IMG/VR virus record: IMGVR_UViG_3300021365_000014
Coordinates: 1-64,000 of that record
DNA length: 64,000 nt
Reading direction: 5' to 3' (one strand)
DNA from: a virus
In this document: positions 38,201-46,191 of the stretch, in pieces
How positions within the stretch are numbered: the first letter of the stretch is position 1
How the letters are laid out: each line of letters starts with the position of its first letter
Notes under the pieces: model-generated
What the model saw: the letters and a program-made list of their open reading frames with translations, nothing else
The model's database searches: none
Told to the model about the DNA's origin: nothing
Translations under genes and position numbers: made by a program

Positions 38201-41200
38201 GATAAGTTCTTCATCTTATCATAATAGAAAGTTTTACTGTCTATGTTCCTCGATATCATGTAATTGACCACAAAGGGTTGGTATCCTGCCGTCTGGTATC
38301 TTGTCGTTACACCTGTTGCTGTATTTGTTTCCGTTTCTAGATGATATTTCGCTGTTGCTAGTGTGTTCCTAATACCAGTATCTGTGTTGATCTGGTTACC
38401 TGCAACGTTCGTCGTCAATCTAGATGGATCAAAAAGATTAGAGAAGAACTTAGCAGGTTTAGTCAGTGCCAATGCTTTAATGACCGTGAATGGGTAAGCA
38501 CTGGATCTCCTCCATGCCGTCTCCGCTGGTGCTTGATCGCCAAACTTCCATGCGTTCTGTCTTCCTGGTATATCAAAGTTGTCAACTAGTCCCGCCGCCA
38601 GTGGATCTAAAAGATTACCTGATGCGTCAACAGGTAGGTAGTCCCTGATCGAAGGTTTCCCGTATCTGCCTGTCTGTGTTGCAACAGCGTTCCATAATAC
38701 ATCATTACCTGATGTGTATGGAGCGGTTCCGTAGGTCGCGTCCCACGTGCTAGGCTTCTCTGAATGGCCCAGCATCTCCCATGGCCTAACATGTGGAGCA
38801 TCTGTGTCGTAGAAATATTTGTATATGCCTCTCCAGTGTCCTGGTAGGTTCTCATCAATCAGTCTGCCTTTTGATCTAGCATAATTGTACGTGAAAGGTG
38901 ATCCCTCCGTGAACGCAGTGTTGTTGATGTACTGCACATTGTTACGGCCTGCCCACTGATAGAAGTCTGGTCCCATCACCCCGTCCACTTCTTGTAGTGT
39001 GTACTCCGTTGATGTGAAAGCACTTGGCAACACATCGTGTATGTCTACCAAAGTGGCATCATAGGTTACTTTGATGTTGTTGTAGATCCTTTTTTCTAAC
39101 TCTAATATTAAATCATCACGTTCATCTCCATACGCCTTGATTATGGAACCGTCGTGCTTACGGATCACTGCCGTGTCTGTGAGATACGTGGTATCTGTGA
39201 ATGTCTCCGGTGTGAACTTGGCATACATTCCCAGTTTAGTCGGCGACGGTGGCATGTAACTGCCTGTGGTGTCTGTGTAATCTTTGATAACAATCTTGTC
39301 ACCTTCGGCTAGGGCCTTGCTAATGCTGACACTGTCGTCTGTTGTGCTGAAAGTGTAATCTGTGCCCAACAACAACTGCACATCATTCAAGTAAACATAG
39401 ACTGCCCTATTGCTCAAAGTCGTTATGTCGTGTTGTGAGTCCAGTGCATAGTCTGTCTGTGATGATCCCATCACTGTGTATGATCTGGTTGAAACGTTTT
39501 CTCCCCAACCTACCATGTCTTCGTAGTAGAACGGGAAACCACTATTTCTACCTGGTGTTATGGCCGCGATTATCTCGTCAACCCTGTCAGCGGCAACTCC
39601 CTCGTATGCCGTACCTGTTGTATGTGTTAAGAATGCGTTGTACCATTTCTCGTATTCCTGGCTGACATAATCTATTGACGAAATCATGTTGGAATTCTGA
39701 TCCGCCAAACCAAATATGGCCGGAAGCAATGGTCCTTCGTGTTGGTGTATGCTACCGCCTTTCAATCTCGCATCTGGCTTGTCTCGTAGATTTGAAAGTC
39801 CTGGTATCGCTCCTGTAACATCTTGATTCTTGTCAAGTATGTCTCTGACATGGGCCAGTATCTGACCAAATGTAAATGTGCCCAACTGTTGGTTGAGACC
39901 GTTTGTCGCTAAATTTTCCGGGATCTCGTATATGCCCTTGTCAGCGATCTTTTCAGCACTACTATGTCCTGCAATCCGGATCTGATCATCGACTTCCAGG
40001 GCGTTATTAAATTTTACGTATTTGTTTTTTGTTCCTGTTTCTAGTGTGTAATCGGTGGTCAGTGTCTTACGCGAACCATTGACCGATACCGATAATTCAA
40101 GATCTGTTAGGTCCGCTGAATTCTTGTAGAAGTCAACGGGGAACAACTGCTTCTCAGTTGCGTCGACTATGAAAGTCCTGATCACCCGCTGTTTGCTTTC
40201 CGTCGTCCTTTTGATCCAGGCACCCCTTGAATTGTGCGTTGACCTGCCTGTCGTGTAGTGCAAGTGACCCTCGGCCAAGTTCTTTGTGATTGTGGACGTT
40301 CCGCTCTTGTAAGTGAAGGTTCCTGATGTGTGATCTGAATCGAATACGATGTCTCCCACGTTGTTGATGGTGTTGTATTTTACCTTGATACCAAGCACCG
40401 TGTCAGTGGTTGCCGTGTCAGACGTTGCGAAAGCAAAAACCTTTGCTCCAGCGAAAGTTGAATTGGGATATGTCGTAGCATCATCGAACGAGATGTGATT
40501 GTTATCCCACATACCGAACAACGGCTGTTGGTTGACGCCTGTTTTCTGTTGTGCTTCTTCAAAAGTTTCAGTAGTATCGTCGTAGTAAAAAGTTTTTCCC
40601 TGGTTTGTTGTTCCAAACTCTATGAAAATAGAATCATTGCTGGTTGGCGTGGCATCAGATGCCTCTGTTAAGTTTATGACCTGTGTAGAATCTCCCGCTG
40701 TGACGAAATTCACATCATAAATCTTGTTCTTTACTATGGGATCCGTGTCCGCCGCGAACACTACCCTCATTCCGTTAGCAAGTGCTAGTCCGTCAATGAT
40801 GTAACCAGTCTGCTTGACAACATCACTGAAGGCGTCTGTGGTCACTGTGTCATAAAGTGTCACTGATTTTTTAGCAACAGTTCCATGATTGTAAAGTTCT
40901 AATCCAGAGTCAAATTCTATGATGGGTCTTTTTGCCCTGTCGTCCTCATTAAGCACAGGAGTGTGCCCACCTATCCTTGCAGTTTCCTCAATAACTGCTC
41001 TATGGAACCATCTGTTGTATCTAGACCATGCATTTTGATCCTGAGAATCCCTCTTGATTGTGATGTAGTCTTTGTTGTCTGGAGTGTAGTACGCTTTCGC
41101 ATATGGTCGTGAATCGTATCCTACTTGGTCATAGAGTATAGTTGATTCTGTAGCGTAACTGCCAGGTGTAATCAAGTCTTCAACATCAGTAAGTGTGATA

Positions 41201-42234
41201 GAATCACCAACTCCTTCTACGTAATATTCTTTATTCTGGTAAGCCGATGGTACCAACGAATTGGTGAATTTAATTTTCATGCCATTTGAAAGATCTAAAG
41301 TCCTTAGGCTATAGTTTTTTACACCTATGATATCATCTTCTACGTTGATAGTAGTAGTGCTTACAACATCTCGTATCTGTAATATGCCGTACATGGCATC
41401 ATGGTTTCCGCACTGATAGTATAAAGTGTCTGGTGCACCTGTGGTGGGAACTGTGAATGTGACAGTTCCGTAATCTGCTCCATTGTTGGTAACTCCTGTA
41501 TCGAATATCGTTGATGTAGAGCCGTCCTCTGATACCTTGCTCTTGTATGGCTCGGTCATTATCCAGAAAGGATGTCCTTTGGCGTTCACATCAAACTTAT
41601 AAGTGTTTCCCCTGTAAAGCGTCAGTATGGGATTATTCTCGTTCTCCCTGTGTGTAAAGTTGTAGGCCCCTTGTGCCAAATTCTCAACCGAATACTCGAT
41701 AACCGCACTGGGTCCAACCGAATCTATCTCTAATGCTCCAGGCCCTTCTGGTATCCAGTAGTACTCTCTGTAGTTGACCAATTTGTCATAGTCTATCGCC
41801 GGGTTCCATGAGTACACAGTCTCTTTGTTCAATCTGTCATGGTTATTGACCTTGCCTCCTAAGTACTTGATCTGGTTTATGTAATCATCGTACGTTCCGG
41901 TGAACTTGACTTGATCTTCGGGATTGACCGATGTTGTGTCTCTGTCTGTATATGTCACAGTAGGCTCTAACTGATATGCGAACCTATCTCTACTTGTGGC
42001 AGTGATATATCTGTCACTGACTTTTCTTGTGTAAGCATCCTGTCTTCCTATGTAACCGTCTAGTCTCTCCAGTGAACCTTTCTGTACCAACGGATCCATT
42101 GTGCTGGCCAGGAAACGTTGATTGGCGTCTGTCCTGTAGAAAGCAGGTAGGTGCTGAACTGTACGCCTGTACTCGTTGTTGTCCTGTTTGACAACTTCGT
42201 TATTGGTTAAAGCGTTGGTGGGATTGTCTGCCAT
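29209..42234 (-). CDS. Giant virion protein (4341 residues), baseplate/fibre type
   Basis: One 13 kb gene directly after gp6, where T4 has gp7, so a baseplate wedge or fibre-hub role is likely. The N-terminus (1-165) is a conserved marine-phage block (YDDYINQIKYLGGKVNNHDR). Residues about 192-288 are cupredoxin-like (H221, C275, H278, M281). Two chitin-binding-like modules (WTANTDYRIGDSVEYQGKFY near 1660; WAANTNYAYNDLLRYNNQLY near 3400), an FG-GAP-like propeller (about 2080-2530) and many GDGST-type beta repeats (mainly 3500-4260) follow. No protease or glycosidase motif was seen. Confidence 0.85.
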   Translation of the reverse strand: MADNPTNALTNNEVVKQDNNEYRRTVQHLPAFYRTDANQRFLASTMDPLVQKGSLERLDGYIGRQDAYTRKVSDRYITATSRDRFAYQLEPTVTYTDRDTTSVNPEDQVKFTGTYDDYINQIKYLGGKVNNHDRLNKETVYSWNPAIDYDKLVNYREYYWIPEGPGALEIDSVGPSAVIEYSVENLAQGAYNFTHRENENNPILTLYRGNTYKFDVNAKGHPFWIMTEPYKSKVSEDGSTSTIFDTGVTNNGADYGTVTFTVPTTGAPDTLYYQCGNHDAMYGILQIRDVVSTTTINVEDDIIGVKNYSLRTLDLSNGMKIKFTNSLVPSAYQNKEYYVEGVGDSITLTDVEDLITPGSYATESTILYDQVGYDSRPYAKAYYTPDNKDYITIKRDSQDQNAWSRYNRWFHRAVIEETARIGGHTPVLNEDDRAKRPIIEFDSGLELYNHGTVAKKSVTLYDTVTTDAFSDVVKQTGYIIDGLALANGMRVVFAADTDPIVKNKIYDVNFVTAGDSTQVINLTEASDATPTSNDSIFIEFGTTNQGKTFYYDDTTETFEEAQQKTGVNQQPLFGMWDNNHISFDDATTYPNSTFAGAKVFAFATSDTATTDTVLGIKVKYNTINNVGDIVFDSDHTSGTFTYKSGTSTITKNLAEGHLHYTTGRSTHNSRGAWIKRTTESKQRVIRTFIVDATEKQLFPVDFYKNSADLTDLELSVSVNGSRKTLTTDYTLETGTKNKYVKFNNALEVDDQIRIAGHSSAEKIADKGIYEIPENLATNGLNQQLGTFTFGQILAHVRDILDKNQDVTGAIPGLSNLRDKPDARLKGGSIHQHEGPLLPAIFGLADQNSNMISSIDYVSQEYEKWYNAFLTHTTGTAYEGVAADRVDEIIAAITPGRNSGFPFYYEDMVGWGENVSTRSYTVMGSSQTDYALDSQHDITTLSNRAVYVYLNDVQLLLGTDYTFSTTDDSVSISKALAEGDKIVIKDYTDTTGSYMPPSPTKLGMYAKFTPETFTDTTYLTDTAVIRKHDGSIIKAYGDERDDLILELEKRIYNNIKVTYDATLVDIHDVLPSAFTSTEYTLQEVDGVMGPDFYQWAGRNNVQYINNTAFTEGSPFTYNYARSKGRLIDENLPGHWRGIYKYFYDTDAPHVRPWEMLGHSEKPSTWDATYGTAPYTSGNDVLWNAVATQTGRYGKPSIRDYLPVDASGNLLDPLAAGLVDNFDIPGRQNAWKFGDQAPAETAWRRSSAYPFTVIKALALTKPAKFFSNLFDPSRLTTNVAGNQINTDTGIRNTLATAKYHLETETNTATGVTTRYQTAGYQPFVVNYMISRNIDSKTFYYDKMKNLSVQLSYKLGGFTDKDNIKILTDSVSPGSKSGSKFIPDENYKILFRTSNPVESFQYSGVLIEKNTDISQDGSTILGGYKVLGYSTTKPYFNFNYPVKTTTATAVSVEGSAVVEQYTAYQSITHTIPYGHVFDTIQDVADFLFGYGQWLESQGFRFNKFSNEIKETLNWSNAVREFLFWTTQEWSPGSAITVSPAADGFELDTNNSIVGKLRNLAGDYSLLDSGGRKIDVSEISTKRIGKTFELGIKSDTVGLYNIALNTVQKEHVLLFDNSTVFADIIYDPFTGFRQQRLKLVGWKTGGWNGDYYAPGFVFDAAQVTYWTANTDYRIGDSVEYQGKFYVAKTNHNSGATFEKTNWTLKDEKPAPQLIPNFEYKIAQFNDFYDLETNNFDESQQQLAQRLTGYQSRDYLENLFVNDVSQYKFYQGYIREKGTQNAIDKILKAKYEGEDITLDLYPEWMIRTGNFGNTDSIENIQIVLKDDEITADPQSIELLDTSNDTVEYARSDGIVKDNFYYKPVEYTASTTFKRLDYTKEGVSRDTAQVFKTAGYPQPQQVQHTAFNIDEILNLDMNAVTTHDLIWVANKSNNDWDVFRITSAGIKIADLHLINDASQLEITFTGSHNLTAGSTTTQADYFGISNSEEATLNGVYQISATPDHKTVIIDYDGNVGFIPALEDGSTADSYGNIYKFISVRLASMDNVNDLIDFENYTDKNDAIEQPGDKVFADADSSGLWRVYEKQDPYTSAIVLSPDASTAEQEFGHRVVARNDGRTVIASAPGKGQGEVHFLFRSSTEAGATLQTQSTATMTDNDDNTSRLGESLSISTDENFVVAGAPYTNAVGADGSTRFLDSGLVKIYIWDPSTFKYGLLDTVRAPTDGSTLNENANFGWSHKISEPGASSVRTTTDKYLFVSAPGHDNDQGRVYMYTWGVGADGSTYDTWTQDYTIEAPAGGSGQRFGHRIQANDNGDILAVSSLAPGNAGKVEIFIKTSQSNDGSTQNSFALAQTLTGVASDGSSINTAFGESIAMSKDGTTLIIGAPGVDGTVHPDSGAVYYYKWNADDSTNTYTLQQTINAPESSTNMKFGTSLSLNSNGTRAVIGAERFASDREIKFDAGETTFDLQDTTIVDSNIGSGGAFTATMYNTKFVVDDRLMADNVTADDDFGRGVCMIDNSVFVGAPNDDGNTATDGSTKIVNDGTVSCYDLTVNGEYAWKNLVTETALMDTDKLGKVFEFDNKSKQLRDYYDLYDPVKGRILGVADREIDIKTAWDPATYNVGDNANTSTPWADDHVGEVWWNLSTVKWLWYEQDTQEYKHNHWGQTFPGSSIDIYEWVESLLLPSEWNRRVEGTATTISGTALYGDDSQYTVVQKYDSRLDTFVNYYYYWVKDKTTLPTGHHTRNDRHAHQHRKNTVAFVANLITNPRGFGFKYYSITDTNKLLLNNISNLTNDDVVLNIDIRANTFEGDSHSVWKLVREGDADYRPGHQIETRWWDSLIGKNTAGDVVPDLNLPVNERYGNKVRPRQSWYVDRYNALKEIIDYANSVLKKHQLVGQVNLTNLDSKEPEPTAQSGEWDATVDTYAELTYLNTADLSGTVNYLVKADETANNLWAIYQWDGTEFTRTKVQTYNTSAYWSYTDWYKTDGDMAHDDNTKIDKQVTYQYDLNTLDLAIGKHVKVTSADTGGWKLFMKTATGWENVGTENGTIRLSTKLYDYSQDASGFAGEDTFDGNFFDQEPSQETRKILTALRDDLFINDLAIEYNTLFFTGLRKVLSEQTYVDWMFKTSFINAKNTVRQLDQRKSYTTGTDSWIESYINEVKPFHTKLREYTLGYDKTETQDGIYTDFDNPTFYDESTGKIRPLNVSLDTAKLTEYPWQMWNDYHKKYVSSITIINGGSGYTKAPTVNIVGGTVASTGPFQIQATSNRGSTSGSYGYYYPLFSSETQAKVWDSQNGGAGTTNTYGFDGFSGLFYGPSTTITPTSTRSGAYKMYETPSTTAATATATVQDGKVTKITLTGKGANYTATPMVVITGGADDGSTPSDTARAYANLANDLVRDFDTTIKFDRVSSTSRVVDWAANTNYAYNDLLRYNNQLYKVTSAFTSSTDFDDNVGSVYKVYGDETGLTAADRTKGFYTPGAGMPGNELDQVMTGVDYGGTMVTGLLFSQEAGWDKAGWYDFPWDNYGDSRIKAFRANGVNDDFTFDTAPATTEVYQVYITQDDSTRKKLPDVIRGDGSTVTFAISELPEENALVEFIPFDDDGVLTPTDDRTLDSIVKGGLFTSALGHAPSDIVLEGDALVSPDTSYAPEETVPGQLFDTLDIKVYTSPESGVPFISEKNYKGDGSTTTFSIGNFPGSLGSVTVAVDGVIQKGSALDSTINDYTIDVANKTITFDTAPVNNSIISTKVFAISGENYRVLNTFTGDGSTTSFLTSTRGEFNLDSTSSDIYVTVDGVPTTAYTTTTRANTITVVFDSAPAASSYIQIAGFNKSTTSTRSFASVRNQAITYDGSTNRYTLTYPPGAIGPFSGLTIIELDGKMLRGPDVSYYLGDGTTTRFLFTNLTGIGEDSSWTNPLGDDSTIDPSKNITSAAQIQVHLNGVQQNLNTDYTVDLAGTVTTADDTTSSSDSSSLTTDIAGSPDRIVFTNAPSANDLVAITTLVDYQYYNEGTDIILNPVQLSADGNPISVNDVLSVTTINNALGSKQRREVLAGTVSSSAAYPYTVAGKFNLRFEPLNEAYTFVWLNGEQLVQGYDYTLNRNTITVLGRTIVATDRLDVLYFALDSAVSATGFRIFKDMLNRTFYKRISKTATTKLVLDMTESTQTFTVEDGSVLLTPNIASNTPGVVFIDKERIEYFTKTGNTLGQLRRGTLGTGIKEHGSGTEVVDASGTQTIPYADTVYTNTFTGDGSTLTFALSQAPSSASELDIFIGGQRLLLTSEDGSTINYSVDGSTTAVTLSSAPASGTQIKVLHKKGQVWYTALDGNPADGKGLQASGTQQAKFIANEPTNAPE

Positions 42235-45200
42235 TAGTATCCTGACCCACTACTGCCGGTGCTTGAACCGGAACCTGTTGTAGTAGAGCCTGACACTGCT
42301 GATCCTGTCGTGGTGTTGGTCGTGGCAGTTGATGTTGATGTGACCACAGTGCCAGAAGACGCCAGTTGGTTGGCTCCCAGTGCTGTTATGATTGACACAT
42401 CATCAACGGTGGCCCCACTGATGAAAATCTCGTCTGCCGCTGAGTCAATTTGGAACAAGGACCCAAAACCCTGTCCTGACTGGTTGGGCACAATGACCGC
42501 TGTCAACAAGTCTGGTGCTAGTTCATTGTGTATGTAAGCGGCCAATTCTGTAAAATAAAAAGCGTCTCCAAAATCCCAGTTGTCCAGTGCGAAGAATTCG
42601 TTTATCGCGGCGATCACTCTGGTCTTGATCACTGCGTCTGACACATTGGTCTTTGGATTTTTTACAACCTTGAAAGTTGCCTGTAGTTGTTCGTCTGCAT
42701 TTGAACCAAACAAAATTTTGTATTTTACTGGATGGTAAATGATTTGATCAGATAAAGATTTCAATGGATCGAGTGTGCCTGAGTAGTTGATTCTCAACTG
42801 GTCTGCTGTTGCTACAATTGGTTTCGATCCGCCTTCCTGTAACCATATCCTGAACAGGTTATCATAGGTCCTCTCCAATAGGTACACATCAACAATGTTA
42901 GACACGCTGGGATCTATCCTGGTTTCCTGCCCGGCATGGTGTTTGTATTGGAAGTTAATTGAACTCCTGCCCTTCCTTGCTGTGTAGTCCGTTGTCGTGG
43001 TCAAAGTATTAGTTGTAGAACTGTACTTCTTGATCACGTCCTCGGCGCTGTCATAGAAGTAAAATAATTGCTCGTCTGTATAAGTCGACGTGTTTAAATT
43101 TATGTCTGTTTCCTTTTCAGCAACAATGAAGTTGGTTGATGCGTATGGTCTGAATCTTTCAATTGCGTCATATGATGTGTACTTCTCAAAGAAAACGAAT
43201 TTTGTGGATTCTGAAAGTGTTGGTTCAACGTATATGTCAAACAGTTCAGGATTGTCCACAACACCGTCATCGTCCGCATCAAAGAAACCAACCTTAACTT
43301 TCCTGTTGTCCTGGAAACCGTCTACCTCTGTCACCACATCAACTACCTGCCAAGTGATTGGGTATCCAACACTGTTTCCTGTTGAAACGATACTGTTTGT
43401 TTTTAGTATTTTTACCGTGTCTTTCACACTCCTGCCTGTTGTGTAGTCGTAAATTTTTTCTTCCACGTCATAGTGGAACTTGTTCTGCGACTCTGATTCG
43501 AAAATGTAATCCAGTTTCCTGTATTGTACAGTGTAGGTGTTTCCGTTGTTGGTAAATTTAAACCACCAACTGGCATCCGCGTTTGTTCCTGTGGTTGAAC
43601 CTGTGTTACCAAGACTGAATGTTGAACTGGTGCTTAGGTTCGTAGAAGTGATTACCTTCCATGTTTCTGAATCTGTGTCATATCGTAAACCAAATTCCTC
43701 ATAGGCCTCTATCCTGTCTATCATATCTGCTTCGAGCGTTGCACTGAACGATGTGGTCAGATTTGGAATTATTGCATTGATTACAGAACCGTTTGGCACT
43801 ATGTTATTAAGTGTTACTGGACCAACACCCGACTCTAGGTTTCCTACTCCGCCGTTGGCTCCATCAAGAACCACTTCACCTATCTTGGCCCATAACCTGT
43901 CTTCTGCGTTGTCCGTGGTCGATGTTACCAATGTACCGTTCAGGAACTTCCTTGTGTCTGGCGCTGTGAATTTTACCAATGCACCTGGTTTAGCGAACTT
44001 CATGTTGGAAGTTGCATAATCACCTATGACCAACGCTCCACCGGAAGTGAAATAACCTGTGTTGGTGTTCGTAGATGTTGTAGTTGAATTCCATGTTGCG
44101 GAAAGTGTGCTGGCATCTTTGGTTCCGTACTTCAAGTAGTAGAACTGTCTGGCGTATGCTTCTTTCAATTTTGCTTCAACAGATGTGTCTATTGTGGACT
44201 GTATGTCACTCCTGTTGTTGAATGTGAAAGTGAACTGCTGTACTGATTCCTCCCTGTACAGTATGCCGTCCTCGGCGAACACGCTCACGTTCGAATATGC
44301 TCCTGTAGGATCAAGTATCTCTTTTGCCCTGCTTATACCTGATGCTGATCTGTTAACGGATCTAACCTTCACTATCTCCTGTGACGCACTCAAAGGTACC
44401 ACTTGGTAGTCCTCTGCCGTGATCATCCTGTTCTGTGAGTAGTATACCTGTGCCGCTTTCTCTTTGATTGAGTCATTTGACTCGGTCGCCGCTGAATTGT
44501 AAACGCTGGCCTTGAGGCCCACACTCATGGTCAAACTCTGCTGTGCACCGTTGGCGTCCGTGTATGGCACGGTCAACTGTACGTTCTGCATGTCCGATGA
44601 CTGTATCGCATACTTGGCGTTGTCACTGACTCTGTAGTAGGTCCTGAAGTTGCCCAGAGGTATGTTTGAGAAGTTGCCGTCTCCGAACACAAAGTCAATC
44701 GCGTCGTTGTTCTTGGTCACTACATTGAAAGTGTTTCTCTCTGCTTTTGACAGGGAGTTATAAATGGCATTGTTGCCTGACAATGATGGCACCTTGGTCC
44801 AAGATTCAGACAACTGTCCGAACTGGTCCAACTTGTACAGCCACACGTCCGTGTCGTTTATGTTGGATGTTTCAATACTTTTAACATAATTTGTGATCGC
44901 TGTGTCCACATTGAACTCTTGGTTCTGCATTGTCCCTTGTTTGAACAGGAAGAAGAATCCTGTGTTGTTGGAACTGTCTCCGGATCCGTCGGTCCTATAA
45001 GTGTAGGTCAATCCTGTGCCAGGCACAGGTGATGATTCGTATATGCTGTCTGAATCTGTTATGGTACTTGATACAATTTCGAATGATCTCGATATGCCTC
45101 CCACTGACTTCTGGAACTTGAATATGGGTAGGTCCAATTGGTTTGAACTCAATGTGTAAACTTCTGTTGTAATTCCACCTATGGTGCCTGATTCCCTAGG

Positions 45201-45716
45201 ATTGCCAAAAAGTTGTCCTGTTTGATTGGCCGCATTTAATATGGTTGTGAACTGCTCTCTGTAGTTTGCATTTGCCGAATCGTTCCAAATTATGTTTGAG
45301 TTTGCCAGATTTGTTCCTGTGCTGTCTTGAACATCTTGTGTTGTAGATATCGAATCTATCTTCAACATTCCCGTTGCAGGTTTGTTTCTCTTGGCGTTGT
45401 AGTTGATCAACCTCGCCAATCTTAGAACACTGTTTCTTCTCTCCGCGGTCTCAAGGAAGTTCTCCCTGGCGTTTAGATCAACCCTGAATGAAAGTGCCTG
45501 TGAAATATAAGCAATAAGATCTATCAGGGCCACGTACTCAGAACTCTCAACGAAATCGTTGAAATCATCTGGGTAGTTCTCTTTGAGATAGGCCACCATG
45601 GTCCTTCTCAAGGTCTCGAAGTCGTATGATTTGAAATCTGCCTGTTGGAAAGCCTGGTAGATTTTCCTCCAATCTTCCGCTACTAATAATCTGTTCTGTC
45701 TATCTGTTGTGGCCAT
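42234..45716 (-). CDS. gp6: Baseplate wedge protein gp6
   Basis: 1160 residues, much longer than T4 gp6 (660). The N-terminal block DWRKIYQAFQQADFKSYDFE, then ESSEYVALIDLIAYISQALSF and ARENFLETAERRNS, is the gp6 signature of T4-like marine phages. The C-terminal block (RVIAAINEFFALDNWDFGDA) is also gp6/J-like. The last 40 residues are a Ser/Thr/Gly tail. gp6 dimers form the ring of the baseplate that joins wedges. Its start has a perfect late promoter just upstream. Confidence 0.88.
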   Translation of the reverse strand: MATTDRQNRLLVAEDWRKIYQAFQQADFKSYDFETLRRTMVAYLKENYPDDFNDFVESSEYVALIDLIAYISQALSFRVDLNARENFLETAERRNSVLRLARLINYNAKRNKPATGMLKIDSISTTQDVQDSTGTNLANSNIIWNDSANANYREQFTTILNAANQTGQLFGNPRESGTIGGITTEVYTLSSNQLDLPIFKFQKSVGGISRSFEIVSSTITDSDSIYESSPVPGTGLTYTYRTDGSGDSSNNTGFFFLFKQGTMQNQEFNVDTAITNYVKSIETSNINDTDVWLYKLDQFGQLSESWTKVPSLSGNNAIYNSLSKAERNTFNVVTKNNDAIDFVFGDGNFSNIPLGNFRTYYRVSDNAKYAIQSSDMQNVQLTVPYTDANGAQQSLTMSVGLKASVYNSAATESNDSIKEKAAQVYYSQNRMITAEDYQVVPLSASQEIVKVRSVNRSASGISRAKEILDPTGAYSNVSVFAEDGILYREESVQQFTFTFNNRSDIQSTIDTSVEAKLKEAYARQFYYLKYGTKDASTLSATWNSTTTSTNTNTGYFTSGGALVIGDYATSNMKFAKPGALVKFTAPDTRKFLNGTLVTSTTDNAEDRLWAKIGEVVLDGANGGVGNLESGVGPVTLNNIVPNGSVINAIIPNLTTSFSATLEADMIDRIEAYEEFGLRYDTDSETWKVITSTNLSTSSTFSLGNTGSTTGTNADASWWFKFTNNGNTYTVQYRKLDYIFESESQNKFHYDVEEKIYDYTTGRSVKDTVKILKTNSIVSTGNSVGYPITWQVVDVVTEVDGFQDNRKVKVGFFDADDDGVVDNPELFDIYVEPTLSESTKFVFFEKYTSYDAIERFRPYASTNFIVAEKETDINLNTSTYTDEQLFYFYDSAEDVIKKYSSTTNTLTTTTDYTARKGRSSINFQYKHHAGQETRIDPSVSNIVDVYLLERTYDNLFRIWLQEGGSKPIVATADQLRINYSGTLDPLKSLSDQIIYHPVKYKILFGSNADEQLQATFKVVKNPKTNVSDAVIKTRVIAAINEFFALDNWDFGDAFYFTELAAYIHNELAPDLLTAVIVPNQSGQGFGSLFQIDSAADEIFISGATVDDVSIITALGANQLASSGTVVTSTSTATTNTTTGSAVSGSTTTGSGSSTGSSGSGY

Positions 45717-45730
45717 TGTAATTACAATGG

Positions 45731-45738
45731 TATTTATA
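45731..45738 (-). promoter_or_regulatory. T4-type late promoter for gp6
   Basis: A perfect TATAAATA on the minus strand, 15 bases before the gp6 ATG. It is the consensus read by gp55-bearing RNA polymerase, and a gp55 gene is present at 51396. Confidence 0.7.
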
Positions 45739-45758
45739 TGTTAGGAAATGTGCGTATA

Positions 45759-46175
45759 TTAAGATAGGCGTAACAACGAATTCTCATCGAAGTTGAATCT
45801 CAGTTTCTCTGTGATGTTCAGAGGAACATAGGTTATAGTGGCCTGTATGGCTATGCCCTTGTCCGCTTCCGTGACCAAGATCTCCTCTGTGGAAATACGT
45901 GGATCTGCGTTCAAATTAGCGGTTATGTCCTCCACTATGGCGTCCTTGAGTTGTTCTGTGAATGGTTCAAATATGGCATCGTATATGATGGTGCCGAACT
46001 CTGGATTCTCTACCCTCTCGCCCTTACGCACACTTAATCTGTTAATGAGGTCTTGCTTGGCTACCTCGAAGTCGTACAGTTTGAAGTTCTGCTTGTCCGC
46101 ACGTGAACTGAAACCCTTGAAGGTCACTGACTTGTTTGATAGTCCGTTGCCTGATCCTGAATCTCCGTATGCCAT
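45759..46175 (-). CDS. gp25: Baseplate wedge protein gp25
   Basis: 138 residues, the usual size. GERVENPEFGTIIYDAIFEP matches the gp25/lysozyme-like wedge family, followed by the EDITANLNADPRI helix. gp25 sits next to the sheath-initiating ring of the baseplate. It is in the T4-like order gp5, gp25, gp6 on one strand. A GGGAG ribosome site precedes it. Confidence 0.9.
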   Translation of the reverse strand: MAYGDSGSGNGLSNKSVTFKGFSSRADKQNFKLYDFEVAKQDLINRLSVRKGERVENPEFGTIIYDAIFEPFTEQLKDAIVEDITANLNADPRISTEEILVTEADKGIAIQATITYVPLNITEKLRFNFDENSLLRLS

Positions 46176-46191
46176 ATGCTATATTTACTCC

